A stretch of DNA of 48,288 nucleotides. It comes from Clostridia bacterium. Lineage in GTDB: Bacteria; Bacillota; Clostridia; Christensenellales; CAG-138. The notes beneath the pieces were generated by a model, which was given only the letters and a program-made list of their open reading frames with translations, searched no databases and was not told the origin of the DNA. The stretch lies in NCBI GenBank assembly GCA_030527115.1, contig JAUNBM010000011.1, positions 1 through 48,288 of the forward strand, in the 5' to 3' direction. Position numbers and translations under genes: made by a program. Below, in pieces: positions 40,360 through 48,288 of this stretch. Position 1 is the stretch's first letter; each line of letters opens with the position of its first letter.

Positions 40360-42134
40360 TGAATCCTTTTAAAGAGCTTTTCCATATCGGCTCGCGTTAT
40401 TCGCGCTATAACCGGCCTGCCATGCGGACAGGTTAAAGGGATACTGTCCTTTGAAAACTCGCTGAGCAGGGATAGAATTTCCTGCGGGCTTAGCGCATCG
40501 CCCGCCTTAACGGCGTGTTTGCAGGCGCTTTGAATAAGCTTGTCCTTGATAAGCTCCAAAGATACGTCCTCGGCGCTGTCGGCAAAGATGCACACGCAGT
40601 CGAACAGATACCTTTCGTCCAGCGTTTTCCCGTTTATCTGGGGAACGCTGAGAATCTCTATCGTGTTGTCGTCCATGGGCTTCCAGGTGTAGCCCAATTT
40701 TTCAACAAGCTCGCGCCGGTCGCAAAGCGCGCTCATATCCGTGGGCGCAAGCTTTAAAATCCGCGAAATGAGCAGGGGCTGGGAGGCGAAGGACGGCTCC
40801 CTTTCCTTGAGCTTTTCATAGAGCAGGCGTTCGTGCGCGGCATGCTGGTCGATTAGATAAACGCTTCCCTCGTATTCCGCTATCCAATAGGTAGCTAAAA
40901 CACAGCCGACTATTTTGAGCCCATCGGCGGCATGGGAGAACGAAGTTGTAAATGATGGCGTATAATCGTTTGAAGCCGAACGCGGCTGATTGGGGGGAAA
41001 CAGAATAGGTTGGGAAACCTTCTCCCGAAACTGTAAGGGCTTATCATCGCGAATAGCGGAAGAAAAGCTCGGAACTGCGGGCGGAACATAAGCGCCCGCA
41101 GGCGTTTCCTCCCGAACGGCAGGCGGCAGTATAACCGCGTTGGCTGAGGCGCCAAGCAACGCTTCCCTGCAAGCGGCATAGATGCAACTGCAAACCCTGT
41201 GTTCATCGGTAAAGCGAATCTCGGTCTTTGCGGGATGCACATTTACGTCGACTTCGTTGAACGATATCTTGATCTTTAGAACCGCCAAAGGAAAGCGCCC
41301 AACCGTCAGGGCGGTTTCATAGGCGCGGGACAGCGCCGACGAGATGGCGGTTGATTTTATGTATCGGTCGTTGACATAGATCGACTGATAGGTTCGATTA
41401 GGTTTAGACAGCTCGGCGTCTCCGATATAGCCCTCTATCAGAATGTACCCGTTATCATAGGAGACGGGCAGTATATGGTTCAGCGTCTCCGTCCCGTAAA
41501 CGCACATGAGAGCGTGTTTTAAATCGCCGTCGCCCGCAGATTCATAGACGATGCGGCCGTTGGACGAGTAGGTAAAGGCAATCTCAGGATGTGCCATGAT
41601 AGCCCTCGCAACATAGTCGCCAATATACCCAGCCTCAGTTCTGGCGGATTTTAAAAACTTCAGCCTTGCCGGTACCTTTAAAAAGAGGTTGTCCACTCTA
41701 AGGCTCGTTCCCGCATTGCAGGCGGCGTCCTCGGGCTTTCCGATGATGCCGTTATCAATCTGCAAACGGGTTCCTACCTCCGAATCTGCGGTCTTTGAAA
41801 GCAGGCTTACCTCTGCAACCGCCGCAATGGACGCAAGCGCCTCGCCGCGAAAGCCAAGGGTTCTGATCGCCTCCAGGTCATCGGCGGAGCTAATCTTGCT
41901 CGTTGCATGGCGCAAAAACGCGGTTGTGCAATCCTCGCGTGAAATCCCGCTTCCGTTGTCGGTAATCAAAATGGACTTCAAGCCCCCATCCTCGATTTGC
42001 ACGCCGATGCGGTCAGCGCCTGCATCAATGGAGTTTTCAATAAGCTCCTTAACCACCGATGCGGGCCTTTCCACCACCTCTCCGGCGGCGATTCTGTTGG
42101 CTATATGTTGCGATAAAACAAGTATTTTAGGCAT
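40356..42134 (-). CDS. mutL: MutL, DNA mismatch repair endonuclease
   Basis: The 592-residue protein has the GHKL ATPase N-terminus (AGEVVERPASVVKELIENSIDAG split by a few residues, TDNGSGI, TLGFRGEALASIA) and the MutL transducer domain with NVHPAKTEIRF. The C-terminus carries the metal-binding nuclease motif DQHAAHERLLYE, plus ACKHAVKAGD and CPHGRPV. This marks the strand-nicking MutL type used by organisms without MutH. It starts nine bases after mutS and overlaps miaA by four bases. Confidence 0.96.
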   Translation of the reverse strand: MPKILVLSQHIANRIAAGEVVERPASVVKELIENSIDAGADRIGVQIEDGGLKSILITDNGSGISREDCTTAFLRHATSKISSADDLEAIRTLGFRGEALASIAAVAEVSLLSKTADSEVGTRLQIDNGIIGKPEDAACNAGTSLRVDNLFLKVPARLKFLKSARTEAGYIGDYVARAIMAHPEIAFTYSSNGRIVYESAGDGDLKHALMCVYGTETLNHILPVSYDNGYILIEGYIGDAELSKPNRTYQSIYVNDRYIKSTAISSALSRAYETALTVGRFPLAVLKIKISFNEVDVNVHPAKTEIRFTDEHRVCSCIYAACREALLGASANAVILPPAVREETPAGAYVPPAVPSFSSAIRDDKPLQFREKVSQPILFPPNQPRSASNDYTPSFTTSFSHAADGLKIVGCVLATYWIAEYEGSVYLIDQHAAHERLLYEKLKEREPSFASQPLLISRILKLAPTDMSALCDRRELVEKLGYTWKPMDDNTIEILSVPQINGKTLDERYLFDCVCIFADSAEDVSLELIKDKLIQSACKHAVKAGDALSPQEILSLLSEFSKDSIPLTCPHGRPVIARITRADMEKLFKRIQ

Positions 42135-42143
42135 TTTTGCTCC

Positions 42144-44741
42144 TTAGTTCTTTAAGGCATCCGAGTAATCAAAGAGCTTCTTTAAAGCTTCCATCGGAGA
42201 TATCGTATTGGGGTTTAGCAGGCGCAGGTCGGAGATAACGGCGCGCTCAGCTTTCGATTCGGGATGAACCGGCTCGGCTTCGCTCACGGAGCTGTTATGC
42301 TTATAGAGAATGTCCGCCTGCTCAAGCTCCACAAGTATCTCCTTCGATCTTTCGATTATTGCGGAGGGAAGCCCCGCCATCTTTGCCACCTGAATGCCAA
42401 AGCTCTTGTCGCCGCTTCCCCTGATTATCTTGCGCAGGAATAAAATATCGTCGCCTATCTCCTTGACGGAAATCCGGTAGTTCTTCACACCGTCCAGCTT
42501 CCCTTCCAATTCGCTCAACTCGTGATAATGGGTGGCAAATAGGGTTTTCGCGCCGCAGAGAATGGGGTTTGCGATATGTTCAAGCACCGACCACGCTATG
42601 CTCAGCCCGTCAAAGGTGCTTGTCCCCCGCCCTATTTCATCGAGGATCAGAAGGCTTCGATTCGTGGCGTTATTGATGATGTTAGCCATCTCGGACATTT
42701 CAACCATAAAGGTGCTTTGTCCGCCGGACAAATCGTCGCTCGCTCCGATTCGCGTAAAAATCCTGTCAACGATACATATTTGGGCCTTGGAAGCTGGCAC
42801 AAAGGAGCCCAGATGCGCCATCAGCGTTATCAGCGCTATCTGCCGCATATAGGTGCTTTTGCCCGCCATGTTCGGCCCGGTGATGATTAAAAGGCGGTTG
42901 TCGTTTAAATCCAAATCGACATCGTTCGGAATGAAACTCCCGTTCATCGCGGTTTCAACGATTGGATGCCGTCCCTCGACTATGGTTATCTTCCCATCGT
43001 CCGTAATCTTAGGGCAAGTATATCTTCGCGAGACGGCAGTCTCGGCAAAGGCAAGATAGCAGTCGAGTTCCGCGATTAAGGCGGCGTTGAGTTGCAATCT
43101 TTCGGTAAAGGATAAAAGCCGCTGTTTTATATCCGAAAAAATCTGGTTCTCCAGCTCAATCAACCTGTCGTTGGCTGTTAAAAGCTTCTCGCCAAGCTCC
43201 TTCAATTCGGGCGTTATATAGCGTTCCGCGTTTGCAAGGGTCTGGCGGCGCTCGAAATAATATGGAACCTGCGCGGTGAACGAACGCGTCACTTCGATAT
43301 AATAGCCAAATACCCTGTTAAAGCCGATTCGCAGGGTCTTTATGCCCGTGCTCTCCCTCTCGCGGTTCTCCATATCCCTCAGCCAGGTTTCGCTTTGCGA
43401 TGAAATGGCGCGCAACTCGTCGATTCTTTCGTCGTAGCCCGAACGGATATAGCCTCCGCTCTTTTGCTGGGCGGGCGCATCCGGCGAAACCGCGCGCTCC
43501 AAAAGCTCAGCAAGGTCGGTGAGCGGATCAAGCAGGCGGCAAATGTTCGCAAGCGCCTCGGAAGTCTCGTCCATTAGCAACATTTGAACCGGTACTATGT
43601 GGCGTAGCGTTCGAGCCAGCGCAAGGCAATCGCGCGGGTTTATCGTTTGATAGGCTATGCGACTGCTAAGGCGCTCGATATCATACATCCTCTTTAGATT
43701 CTCATAGAGCCTGCCGCGCAACTGGAGGTTGTCAAACAGGTTTTGCACGGCTTCGAGACGGTAGTTAATGGAATCACAGCTCTGCAGGGGCGTTTCTATC
43801 CAAGCCCTCAACCGCCGGCTGCCCATAGCCGTTGAACAGCGGTTGAGCAGGGCAAACAGCGTGTTTTTGGTTGTTCCGCTGTCGTTCGACGGGCGTGTCA
43901 GCTCCAAACTCCTGCGTGTAGCGGGGTCAAGTTGCATATACTCGGAACGATTCAACGCCTTAATCAGGCTTATGTGAGAGAGCGCATTCTTTTGCGTCTC
44001 CTCAAGATATCTCAGGAGCGCGCCGCCTGCCGCAACGGCAAGCTTTGAGTCCTTAATTCCAAAGCCGTCAAGCGATGCCACCTTAAAATGCTTTTTGAGC
44101 CGTTCCTCGGAACTTGCAATCGCAAAATAGGCTTCAGCGACCTTTTCAACATAGCAGGCGGCTGAAACGCGATTTCTCAAAAACGGGTTGTTGAAACAGT
44201 CCTCAATCAGTATCAGTTCGGTTGGCGCAACGCGGACAAACTCATCATAGAATTGTTCGAGCGCTCTGTCCCCGCTCAGCTCGCAAACGCAAAACTCGCC
44301 GGTCGAAACGTCGGCATAGGCAAAGCCAAGCGTTTTGTCCTTGAAGCACAGGGACATTATATAGTTGTTCTTCGATTGATCGAGCATCTCCTCCTCGATT
44401 ACGGTACCCGGGGTTATAACCCTCGTAACCGAACGTTCCACTATCCCTTTTGCGAGGGAAGGATCCTCAACCTGTTCGCAGATGGCGACCTTGTGTCCGT
44501 TTTGAATGAGCTTGCTAATATATCCGTCCACCGAATGATACGGAACTCCGCACATAGGAGCGCGCTTGTCCAGTCCACAGTCGCGGCCTGTTAAAGTAAG
44601 CCCCAATATGGCGGAGGCGAGCTGCGCATCGTCGAAGAAAAGCTCATAGAAGTCGCCAAGCCTGTAGAAAAGGAGACAGTCCGAATACCTTTCCTTGATC
44701 TCCATATATTGACGCATCATCGGGGACAGCGTGCCGCTCAT
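42144..44741 (-). CDS. mutS: MutS, DNA mismatch recognition ATPase
   Basis: MutS detects mispairs and recruits MutL. The 865-residue protein has the mismatch-binding FYE motif near the N-terminus (YRLGDFYELFFDDA) and the connector and lever domains. The ATPase domain has Walker A GPNMAGKSTYMRQ (around residue 620), Walker B LILDEIGRGTSTFDG and ATHYHEL. The length is typical. Its ATG overlaps the end of the ricA-like gene by four bases. All key motifs are intact. Confidence 0.97.
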   Translation of the reverse strand: MSGTLSPMMRQYMEIKERYSDCLLFYRLGDFYELFFDDAQLASAILGLTLTGRDCGLDKRAPMCGVPYHSVDGYISKLIQNGHKVAICEQVEDPSLAKGIVERSVTRVITPGTVIEEEMLDQSKNNYIMSLCFKDKTLGFAYADVSTGEFCVCELSGDRALEQFYDEFVRVAPTELILIEDCFNNPFLRNRVSAACYVEKVAEAYFAIASSEERLKKHFKVASLDGFGIKDSKLAVAAGGALLRYLEETQKNALSHISLIKALNRSEYMQLDPATRRSLELTRPSNDSGTTKNTLFALLNRCSTAMGSRRLRAWIETPLQSCDSINYRLEAVQNLFDNLQLRGRLYENLKRMYDIERLSSRIAYQTINPRDCLALARTLRHIVPVQMLLMDETSEALANICRLLDPLTDLAELLERAVSPDAPAQQKSGGYIRSGYDERIDELRAISSQSETWLRDMENRERESTGIKTLRIGFNRVFGYYIEVTRSFTAQVPYYFERRQTLANAERYITPELKELGEKLLTANDRLIELENQIFSDIKQRLLSFTERLQLNAALIAELDCYLAFAETAVSRRYTCPKITDDGKITIVEGRHPIVETAMNGSFIPNDVDLDLNDNRLLIITGPNMAGKSTYMRQIALITLMAHLGSFVPASKAQICIVDRIFTRIGASDDLSGGQSTFMVEMSEMANIINNATNRSLLILDEIGRGTSTFDGLSIAWSVLEHIANPILCGAKTLFATHYHELSELEGKLDGVKNYRISVKEIGDDILFLRKIIRGSGDKSFGIQVAKMAGLPSAIIERSKEILVELEQADILYKHNSSVSEAEPVHPESKAERAVISDLRLLNPNTISPMEALKKLFDYSDALKN

Positions 44742-45064
44742 TCTTCATCCCTCGCATCACAGCTTTTAGTGCAGGTAGAACAATCGTGGGAACAGGCGTA
44801 GCCCTGCAATTTTGCAAAGGCGTCCTTAACCCGTAAGTATATCGGATTGAGATTGATTTGCGCCCCTAAGTACTCGATATCGTTCGTCAGGAGGATGGCT
44901 TTTTGAGCGTCATAGTCGGCTTCCTCCAACAGCTCGGTGAGGGCCTTAACGCAGGCGTCATATTCCTGAAGCATCGCTTTCAGCGGGGCATCGTTCTCCA
45001 TCTCCGCTCTTGCCGCCATATAATCATTAAAGTCCTTTACATAGGCGTCCTTAGATTCAGCCAT
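44738..45064 (-). CDS. ricA: RicA-like (YmcA) protein with C-terminal cysteine cluster
   Basis: This 108-residue helical protein belongs to the YlbF/YmcA family. It ends in a cysteine cluster, CSHDCSTCTKSC, that should bind an iron-sulfur cluster, as the C-terminal cysteines of Bacillus RicA do. RicA acts with RicF and RicT to steer RNase Y processing and affects sporulation and biofilm switching. The position between miaB and mutS is the same as ymcA in Bacillus, which supports orthology. It overlaps miaB by eight bases and mutS by four. RicF and RicT are not seen in the window, unless the cysteine-free paralogue at 20907 is related. Confidence 0.85.
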   Translation of the reverse strand: MAESKDAYVKDFNDYMAARAEMENDAPLKAMLQEYDACVKALTELLEEADYDAQKAILLTNDIEYLGAQINLNPIYLRVKDAFAKLQGYACSHDCSTCTKSCDARDEE

Positions 45065-46454
45065 TTTTTAGCTCTCCTATCAAAGAATTTTTCTTGCAAC
45101 CGGTTACCGTCACGTCGGCATAACGGCCTATCATATCGGGTTCGCCGTCAAAATAGACCATCTTGAAGTTGGGATACTTGCCGTATACCACCCCGTCCCC
45201 CTTAGCGTCAAAGCCTTCGATGAGCACTTCGCCGCTGTAACCGAGATACTTTCGGTTGTTCAAAACCGTCATCTCCGCCTGTAAAGCGTTCAGCCGTTTG
45301 AGCCGCTCCTTCTTTGTCGCTTCGTCAATCTGATTGGGAAGTGAGACCGCTATGGTTCCCTGCCGCCTCGAATACTTAAAGGTGAATGCCGCCGCAAAGC
45401 CCACCTGCTTCACCAGGGATAGCGTGTCGGCAAAGTCCTCCTCCGTTTCCCCGGGAAAGCCGACGATTATATCGGTTGTCAGCTCAAAATCGGGTCTCAA
45501 CGCTTTAAGCTTCTCGGCTGTTTTTAGATACTGTTCCCGATTGTATTTCCGGTTCATCAGCTTTAATATGCGATCGCTTCCCGACTGTACAGGCAGATGC
45601 ACATGAGGGCAAACCTTTTCGTTGGCGGCTATGGCTTCAACCACATCGTCGGTGAGATCCTTGGGGTGCGAGGACATAAATCTAATCCTTTTCAGGCCGT
45701 CGACCATGTTCACGCGCCCTAAAAGCTCGGCAAACGAAATTGATTGATTGTCGTTGCCATAGGAATTGACATTCTGACCGAGCAGGGTTACTTCGCTGTA
45801 TCCGGCTTCAACAAGGGCGCGCACCTCGTCCACGATAGCTTCGGGACTCCGCGAACGCTCCCGTCCTCTGACAAAGGGGACGATGCAATAGGAGCAAAAG
45901 TTGTTACAGCCGTACATGATATTGACAAAGGCCGATGCGGACGGTTCGCGATGGGACGGAATGCCCTCGATAACGCTTATATCGTCCTCATTAGTCAGGC
46001 TCACTCGGTTGCCGTTTAAGACATGCTCAAGCAGTTCGGGCAGGCGGTGTAGTACGTTGGTTCCAAAAACGAGATCAACGAAGGGAAAACGCTTCATAAG
46101 CTTGTTGGCAACGTTTGTCTGTTGCATCATGCAACCGCAAACGCCGATAATCAGCCCGGGTCGCTGTTCCTTTAACTCCTTCAAAGCTCCAATGTTGCCA
46201 AAAACCCGTTTTTCGGCATGATCGCGAACGCAACAGGTGTTAAAAAGTATGAGATCGGCTTCTTGCTTGGAGTTTGCCGGCGTAAAACCACAGTCCAACA
46301 GCATACCGCTGATAGACTCGCTGTCCCGGACGTTCATCTGGCAACCATAGGTTTCTATAAAATATGTGCGCCCTTCCGATCGCAAACGCGAGCGGATCGA
46401 ATCGGAAATCTGACGCATATTTTCGACACGGAAATCCTGTTTGTAAGAGTTCAT
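45057..46454 (-). CDS. miaB: MiaB, tRNA-2-methylthio-N6-dimethylallyladenosine synthase
   Basis: MiaB is a radical SAM methylthiotransferase that completes ms2i6A37 after MiaA. The 465-residue protein has an N-terminal auxiliary-cluster domain (ETYGCQMNVRDSE, FNTCCVRDHA, GVCGCMMQ). The radical SAM motif is YGCNNFCSYC, followed by HLPVQSGSDRILKLMNRKY, GFPGETEEDF and a C-terminal TRAM domain. I chose the ATG at 46454 because GGAG lies nine bases upstream; the ATG at 46469 contains that site and has none of its own. It heads a six-gene minus-strand operon. Confidence 0.95.
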   Translation of the reverse strand: MNSYKQDFRVENMRQISDSIRSRLRSEGRTYFIETYGCQMNVRDSESISGMLLDCGFTPANSKQEADLILFNTCCVRDHAEKRVFGNIGALKELKEQRPGLIIGVCGCMMQQTNVANKLMKRFPFVDLVFGTNVLHRLPELLEHVLNGNRVSLTNEDDISVIEGIPSHREPSASAFVNIMYGCNNFCSYCIVPFVRGRERSRSPEAIVDEVRALVEAGYSEVTLLGQNVNSYGNDNQSISFAELLGRVNMVDGLKRIRFMSSHPKDLTDDVVEAIAANEKVCPHVHLPVQSGSDRILKLMNRKYNREQYLKTAEKLKALRPDFELTTDIIVGFPGETEEDFADTLSLVKQVGFAAAFTFKYSRRQGTIAVSLPNQIDEATKKERLKRLNALQAEMTVLNNRKYLGYSGEVLIEGFDAKGDGVVYGKYPNFKMVYFDGEPDMIGRYADVTVTGCKKNSLIGELKNG

Positions 46455-46482
46455 CCCAAATATCTCCATAAAAAATCAATTT

Positions 46483-46511
46483 ATTATACACCTAAATCCG
46501 CCTCAGAACAA
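46483..46511 (-). promoter_or_regulatory. Promoter of the miaB-ricA-mutS-mutL-miaA-ynbB operon
   Basis: On the minus strand TTGTTC (46506-46511) and a perfect TATAAT (46483-46488) are 17 bases apart. Transcription should begin about 25 bases before the chosen miaB start. Confidence 0.75.
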
Positions 46512-46635
46512 CACTAAAAATATTCTGCAACCGCCTCACAACAAACGGCTCCCGAGAACCCATAAAACATCCTTGTGATTTGTGACTTTCTGAGCCGACA
46601 AGCTACGATGTGATCTCTGCTTGTGACGACCTCGC
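46512..46635. other. Intergenic region between two minus-strand genes
   Basis: About 120 bases upstream of the miaB promoter and after the membrane-protein gene. It has a six-pair inverted repeat far apart (CGGCTC 46546-46551, GAGCCG 46592-46597) and ACAAGC/GCTTGT (46598-46603, 46619-46624), but no clear terminator or promoter of its own. Confidence 0.3.
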
Positions 46636-47700
46636 CTACTCAATCCGGGTGACTGAAACTGCTTTTCCTCCCGTCAATTCATCAGTAATTCGTTGGAACT
46701 CTTCATAGCTCTCGTATTCGGATTGTTCTATGTAATAGCACTTGTCGAAAAAACCTTCTTCGTTGCTGTAATCCGAACGTGCGCCCATCCTTATTACGGT
46801 TCCGTTCACTTTAATCGTAATATCCACAACATCTTCCTGCCCGATAATCTTTTGAGCATCCTCTACCGTCAATTCGCTAAGCGGGGTTTCGGCTATGCGC
46901 TTTTTCCCGTCCTTTTTGCTCGGAGCTTTCTTTGCGTTCACCGCTTCAAAGATGGATAAGGGAATAAAATACAGGCCCACAAGCCCGCCCACGGCTATAC
47001 ATATTAGGTTGGGGAGCTGAAGTTGCCCGTTAGAAGATCTCGGAGCTGTAAAAAGCAGAAGAACGTACACCCCGACATTGAGGACGCAAATTATCGTTCG
47101 CCACACGGCCTCCTTGCGGGTCTTGATTTTCGCGCACGGTAAAAACAGGCTCTCACGAATAACTATTTCCCGTTTCCTGTGTTTTATCGAATAATAAACC
47201 GGAATCGCCCATATGAGAAGCAAAACGACATGGGCAACGAAGCTATTTTGTGCGGAGATCGGGTGCGAGCTTATTTCGGCGTAGTTGGATATAGGCAAAA
47301 TCTTCACCTCGACCTCCGTACCCGCTTCAATGTAATCGTTGTTTGCGCGTATACTGTATTCTTGGGAATCCTCCGTCACAATTGTATATCGCCGTCCGGC
47401 AGTCATCCAACTCGGTCTTCTGTTCGAACTTTGCAACTCTTCGGAGTAGATAACTGTCCCCGTCTTTTCAATGTAATTATCGGAAACAAAGGCGGGAAAG
47501 TCCGCAAACACGGGCAGAAACAGCGTTAGCGCAAGAACGCCGAGAAAGAAGAGCCCCTGCCTGACGAGCCTTTCGGTAGACTTCGCATTCCGTCTCTCTT
47601 TTTTGCTCGGACGATGCTTGGTGCGCACGATTTCAATAAGCGCAAAAACGGAGGCGGCAACCAATGTGAAATTCACAAGAAAAACATAATACAGCTTCAT
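46636..47700 (-). CDS. Membrane protein of unknown function (five predicted helices)
   Basis: I do not recognise this 354-residue protein. It has a helix at about 2-24, a basic cytoplasmic loop, and a second helix at about 50-68. An extracytoplasmic beta-rich segment of about 85 residues (GTVIYSEEL to NYAEISSHP) recalls DUF3592-type domains. Three more helices (around 150-170, 205-225, 235-255) lead to a cytoplasmic tail of about 95 residues containing VDITIKVNGTVIRMG and many Tyr and Glu. ATG 47700 is six bases after GGGTG; an ATG two codons upstream is possible. It has its own promoter and stands alone. Confidence 0.7.
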   Translation of the reverse strand: MKLYYVFLVNFTLVAASVFALIEIVRTKHRPSKKERRNAKSTERLVRQGLFFLGVLALTLFLPVFADFPAFVSDNYIEKTGTVIYSEELQSSNRRPSWMTAGRRYTIVTEDSQEYSIRANNDYIEAGTEVEVKILPISNYAEISSHPISAQNSFVAHVVLLLIWAIPVYYSIKHRKREIVIRESLFLPCAKIKTRKEAVWRTIICVLNVGVYVLLLFTAPRSSNGQLQLPNLICIAVGGLVGLYFIPLSIFEAVNAKKAPSKKDGKKRIAETPLSELTVEDAQKIIGQEDVVDITIKVNGTVIRMGARSDYSNEEGFFDKCYYIEQSEYESYEEFQRITDELTGGKAVSVTRIE

Positions 47701-47809
47701 TGCCATCACCCGCTTTCACTTACTACATTTGTTGGTACAGTTCCGAAGTATGCTACAAAGAAAACCACGCTAAACGCCTTTTCACTCGATTGCTTATTTT
47801 CGTACATTT

Positions 47810-47839
47810 ATTCTACAACGGTGGTTTTGCTGTTGTCAA
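47810..47839 (-). promoter_or_regulatory. Promoter of the unknown membrane protein
   Basis: On the minus strand TTGACA (47834-47839) and TAGAAT (47810-47815) are 18 bases apart, about 105 bases before the start codon. An eight-base inverted repeat flanks the -10: GTGGTTTT (47821-47828) in the promoter spacer and AAAACCAC (47761-47768) in the leader, as written on the plus strand. The repeat could be an operator; this is a guess. Confidence 0.65.
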
Positions 47840-47906
47840 TGGGGTAGAAAAGCGAAAAAATAGGCTGATTTTTCGCCGTATTTATGAAATTTTCTTTTAA
47901 AAAATA

Positions 47907-47935
47907 TTGACAATTCAACTTCTGTGTTGTATATT
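47907..47935 (+). promoter_or_regulatory. Promoter of the tRNA cluster
   Basis: A perfect TTGACA (47907-47912) and TATATT (47930-47935) are 17 bases apart, 31 bases upstream of the first mature tRNA. It is divergent from the membrane-protein promoter. Confidence 0.88.
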
Positions 47936-47966
47936 AGTCAAGTCGCGAAAAGAAAGCCGAGCACTT

Positions 47967-48043
47967 CGGGGTGTAGCGCAGTCCGGTAGCGCACGTGCTT
48001 TGGGAGCATGGGGCCGGAGGTTCAAATCCTCTCACCCCGACCA
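47967..48043 (+). tRNA. tRNA-Pro (anticodon TGG), CCA encoded
   Basis: The acceptor stem CGGGGTG pairs with CACCCCG. The anticodon stem CGTGC/GCATG encloses the loop TTTGGGA, giving anticodon TGG (reads CCA and probably other Pro codons). The T arm has the TTCAAAT loop, and CCA is encoded at 48041-48043. A 5' C1-G72 pair is typical of proline tRNAs. Confidence 0.96.
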
Positions 48044-48055
48044 TTGCAGTAACGT

Positions 48056-48130
48056 GGCCCCGTGGTCAAGCGGTCAAGACACCGCCCTTTCACGGCGGTA
48101 ACAGGAGTTCGATTCTCCTCGGGGTCACCA
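48056..48130 (+). tRNA. tRNA-Glu (anticodon TTC), CCA encoded
   Basis: Acceptor GGCCCCG pairs with CGGGGTC (one G-U). The anticodon stem CCGCC/GGCGG surrounds CTTTCAC, giving anticodon TTC. The T loop is TTCGATT, and CCA is at 48128-48130. It follows tRNA-Pro by 12 bases. Confidence 0.96.
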
Positions 48131-48136
48131 TAGCTT

Positions 48137-48213
48137 GGGCCTTTAGCTCAGTTGGTCAGAGCGGTCGGCTCATAACCGATTGGTCCGGGGTTCGAGTCCC
48201 TGAAGGCCCACCA
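48137..48213 (+). tRNA. tRNA with CAT anticodon: elongator Met or, more likely, Ile2 (lysidine)
   Basis: The cloverleaf has acceptor GGGCCTT/AAGGCCC and anticodon loop CTCATAA (anticodon CAT); CCA is encoded. The G1-C72 pair rules out the initiator. Consecutive C4-G69 and C5-G68 pairs are determinants reported for TilS, which converts CAU to lysidine-AU in tRNA-Ile2. Automatic calls would give Met. The overall sequence also resembles bacterial Ile2 more than elongator Met, in my judgement. Confidence 0.9.
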
Positions 48214-48237
48214 AAGCTTCTTTATCGAGACAAACAC

Positions 48238-48288
48238 GGCCCGGTAGTTCAGTTGGTTAGAATGCCAGCCTGTCACGCTGGAGGTCAG
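48238..48288 (+). tRNA. tRNA-Asp (anticodon GTC), cut by the window end
   Basis: The first 51 bases of a tRNA are present: acceptor GGCCCGG, the D arm, and anticodon stem CCAGC/GCTGG around CTGTCAC, giving anticodon GTC. The T arm and acceptor 3' strand lie beyond the window. It is the fourth member of the cluster. Confidence 0.92.

Noticed and set aside
46455..46469. Longer miaB start at 46469 (five extra residues)
   Set aside because: The extra ATG contains the GGAG that best serves the ATG at 46454, and it has no ribosome-binding site upstream.

Overview
The window is a chromosomal stretch from an endospore-forming member of the Firmicutes, most likely class Clostridia, with a GC content that looks close to half. 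Four things support this: the ylxM-ffh-rpsP-khpA-rimM-trmD-rplS-rbgA-rnhB order; dprA-topA-trmFO-hslV-hslU; miaB-ymcA-mutS-mutL-miaA-ynbB next to lexA; and an intact sporulation sigma factor (SigK). A Gram-positive LexA box and YlbF/YmcA-family proteins agree. I cannot name the genus. Almost all of the DNA is coding, most neighbouring genes overlap or nearly touch, and I see no insertion sequence, prophage, CRISPR array or rRNA.

Layout. 1-5.9 kb: the last codons of ftsY, then SRP, ribosome and tRNA-modification genes (ylxM to yraN). 5.9-10.5 kb: three membrane proteins (a Gpi18-like mannosyltransferase with a lipobox, a PMT/GT39 mannosyltransferase, and GtrA) placed inside this otherwise conserved neighbourhood. 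10.5-18.6 kb: comM, dprA, topA, trmFO, hslV, hslU. 18.6-24.3 kb: a SleB-like lipoprotein, RNase J, a YlbF-family protein, MltG, SigK, RadC and a 61-residue Cys protein. 24.4-28.3 kb: a LysR regulator, then an operon of two aldo/keto reductases with ferredoxin-like tails around a flavodoxin. 28.3-29.3 kb (minus): degV behind tRNA-Ala. 29.4-36.1 kb: a class A penicillin-binding protein, a two-component pair, a SPOR-domain protein and RNase HI. 36.2-38.2 kb: a tyrosine recombinase, a small Cys protein and lexA. 38.2-46.5 kb (minus): miaB-ricA-mutS-mutL-miaA-ynbB, one tightly overlapped operon. 46.6-47.7 kb (minus): a membrane protein of unknown function. 47.9 kb to the end: a tRNA cluster (Pro, Glu, a CAT-anticodon tRNA, and Asp cut by the window edge).

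Most genes are housekeeping, and I do not see a clear new multi-gene defence or mobile system. The novelty lies mainly in regulation. Several intergenic gaps hold an inverted repeat that overlaps the next gene's promoter, ribosome-binding site or start codon. The clearest case is sigK: a full intrinsic terminator covers its start codon and first codons, and the left arm of that terminator resembles a SigE -10 element. Other points of note are a MiaA P-loop with His in place of the usual Gly, a LexA box shared by lexA and a divergent small Cys protein, a reductase without the usual catalytic Lys, and the mannosyltransferase island.
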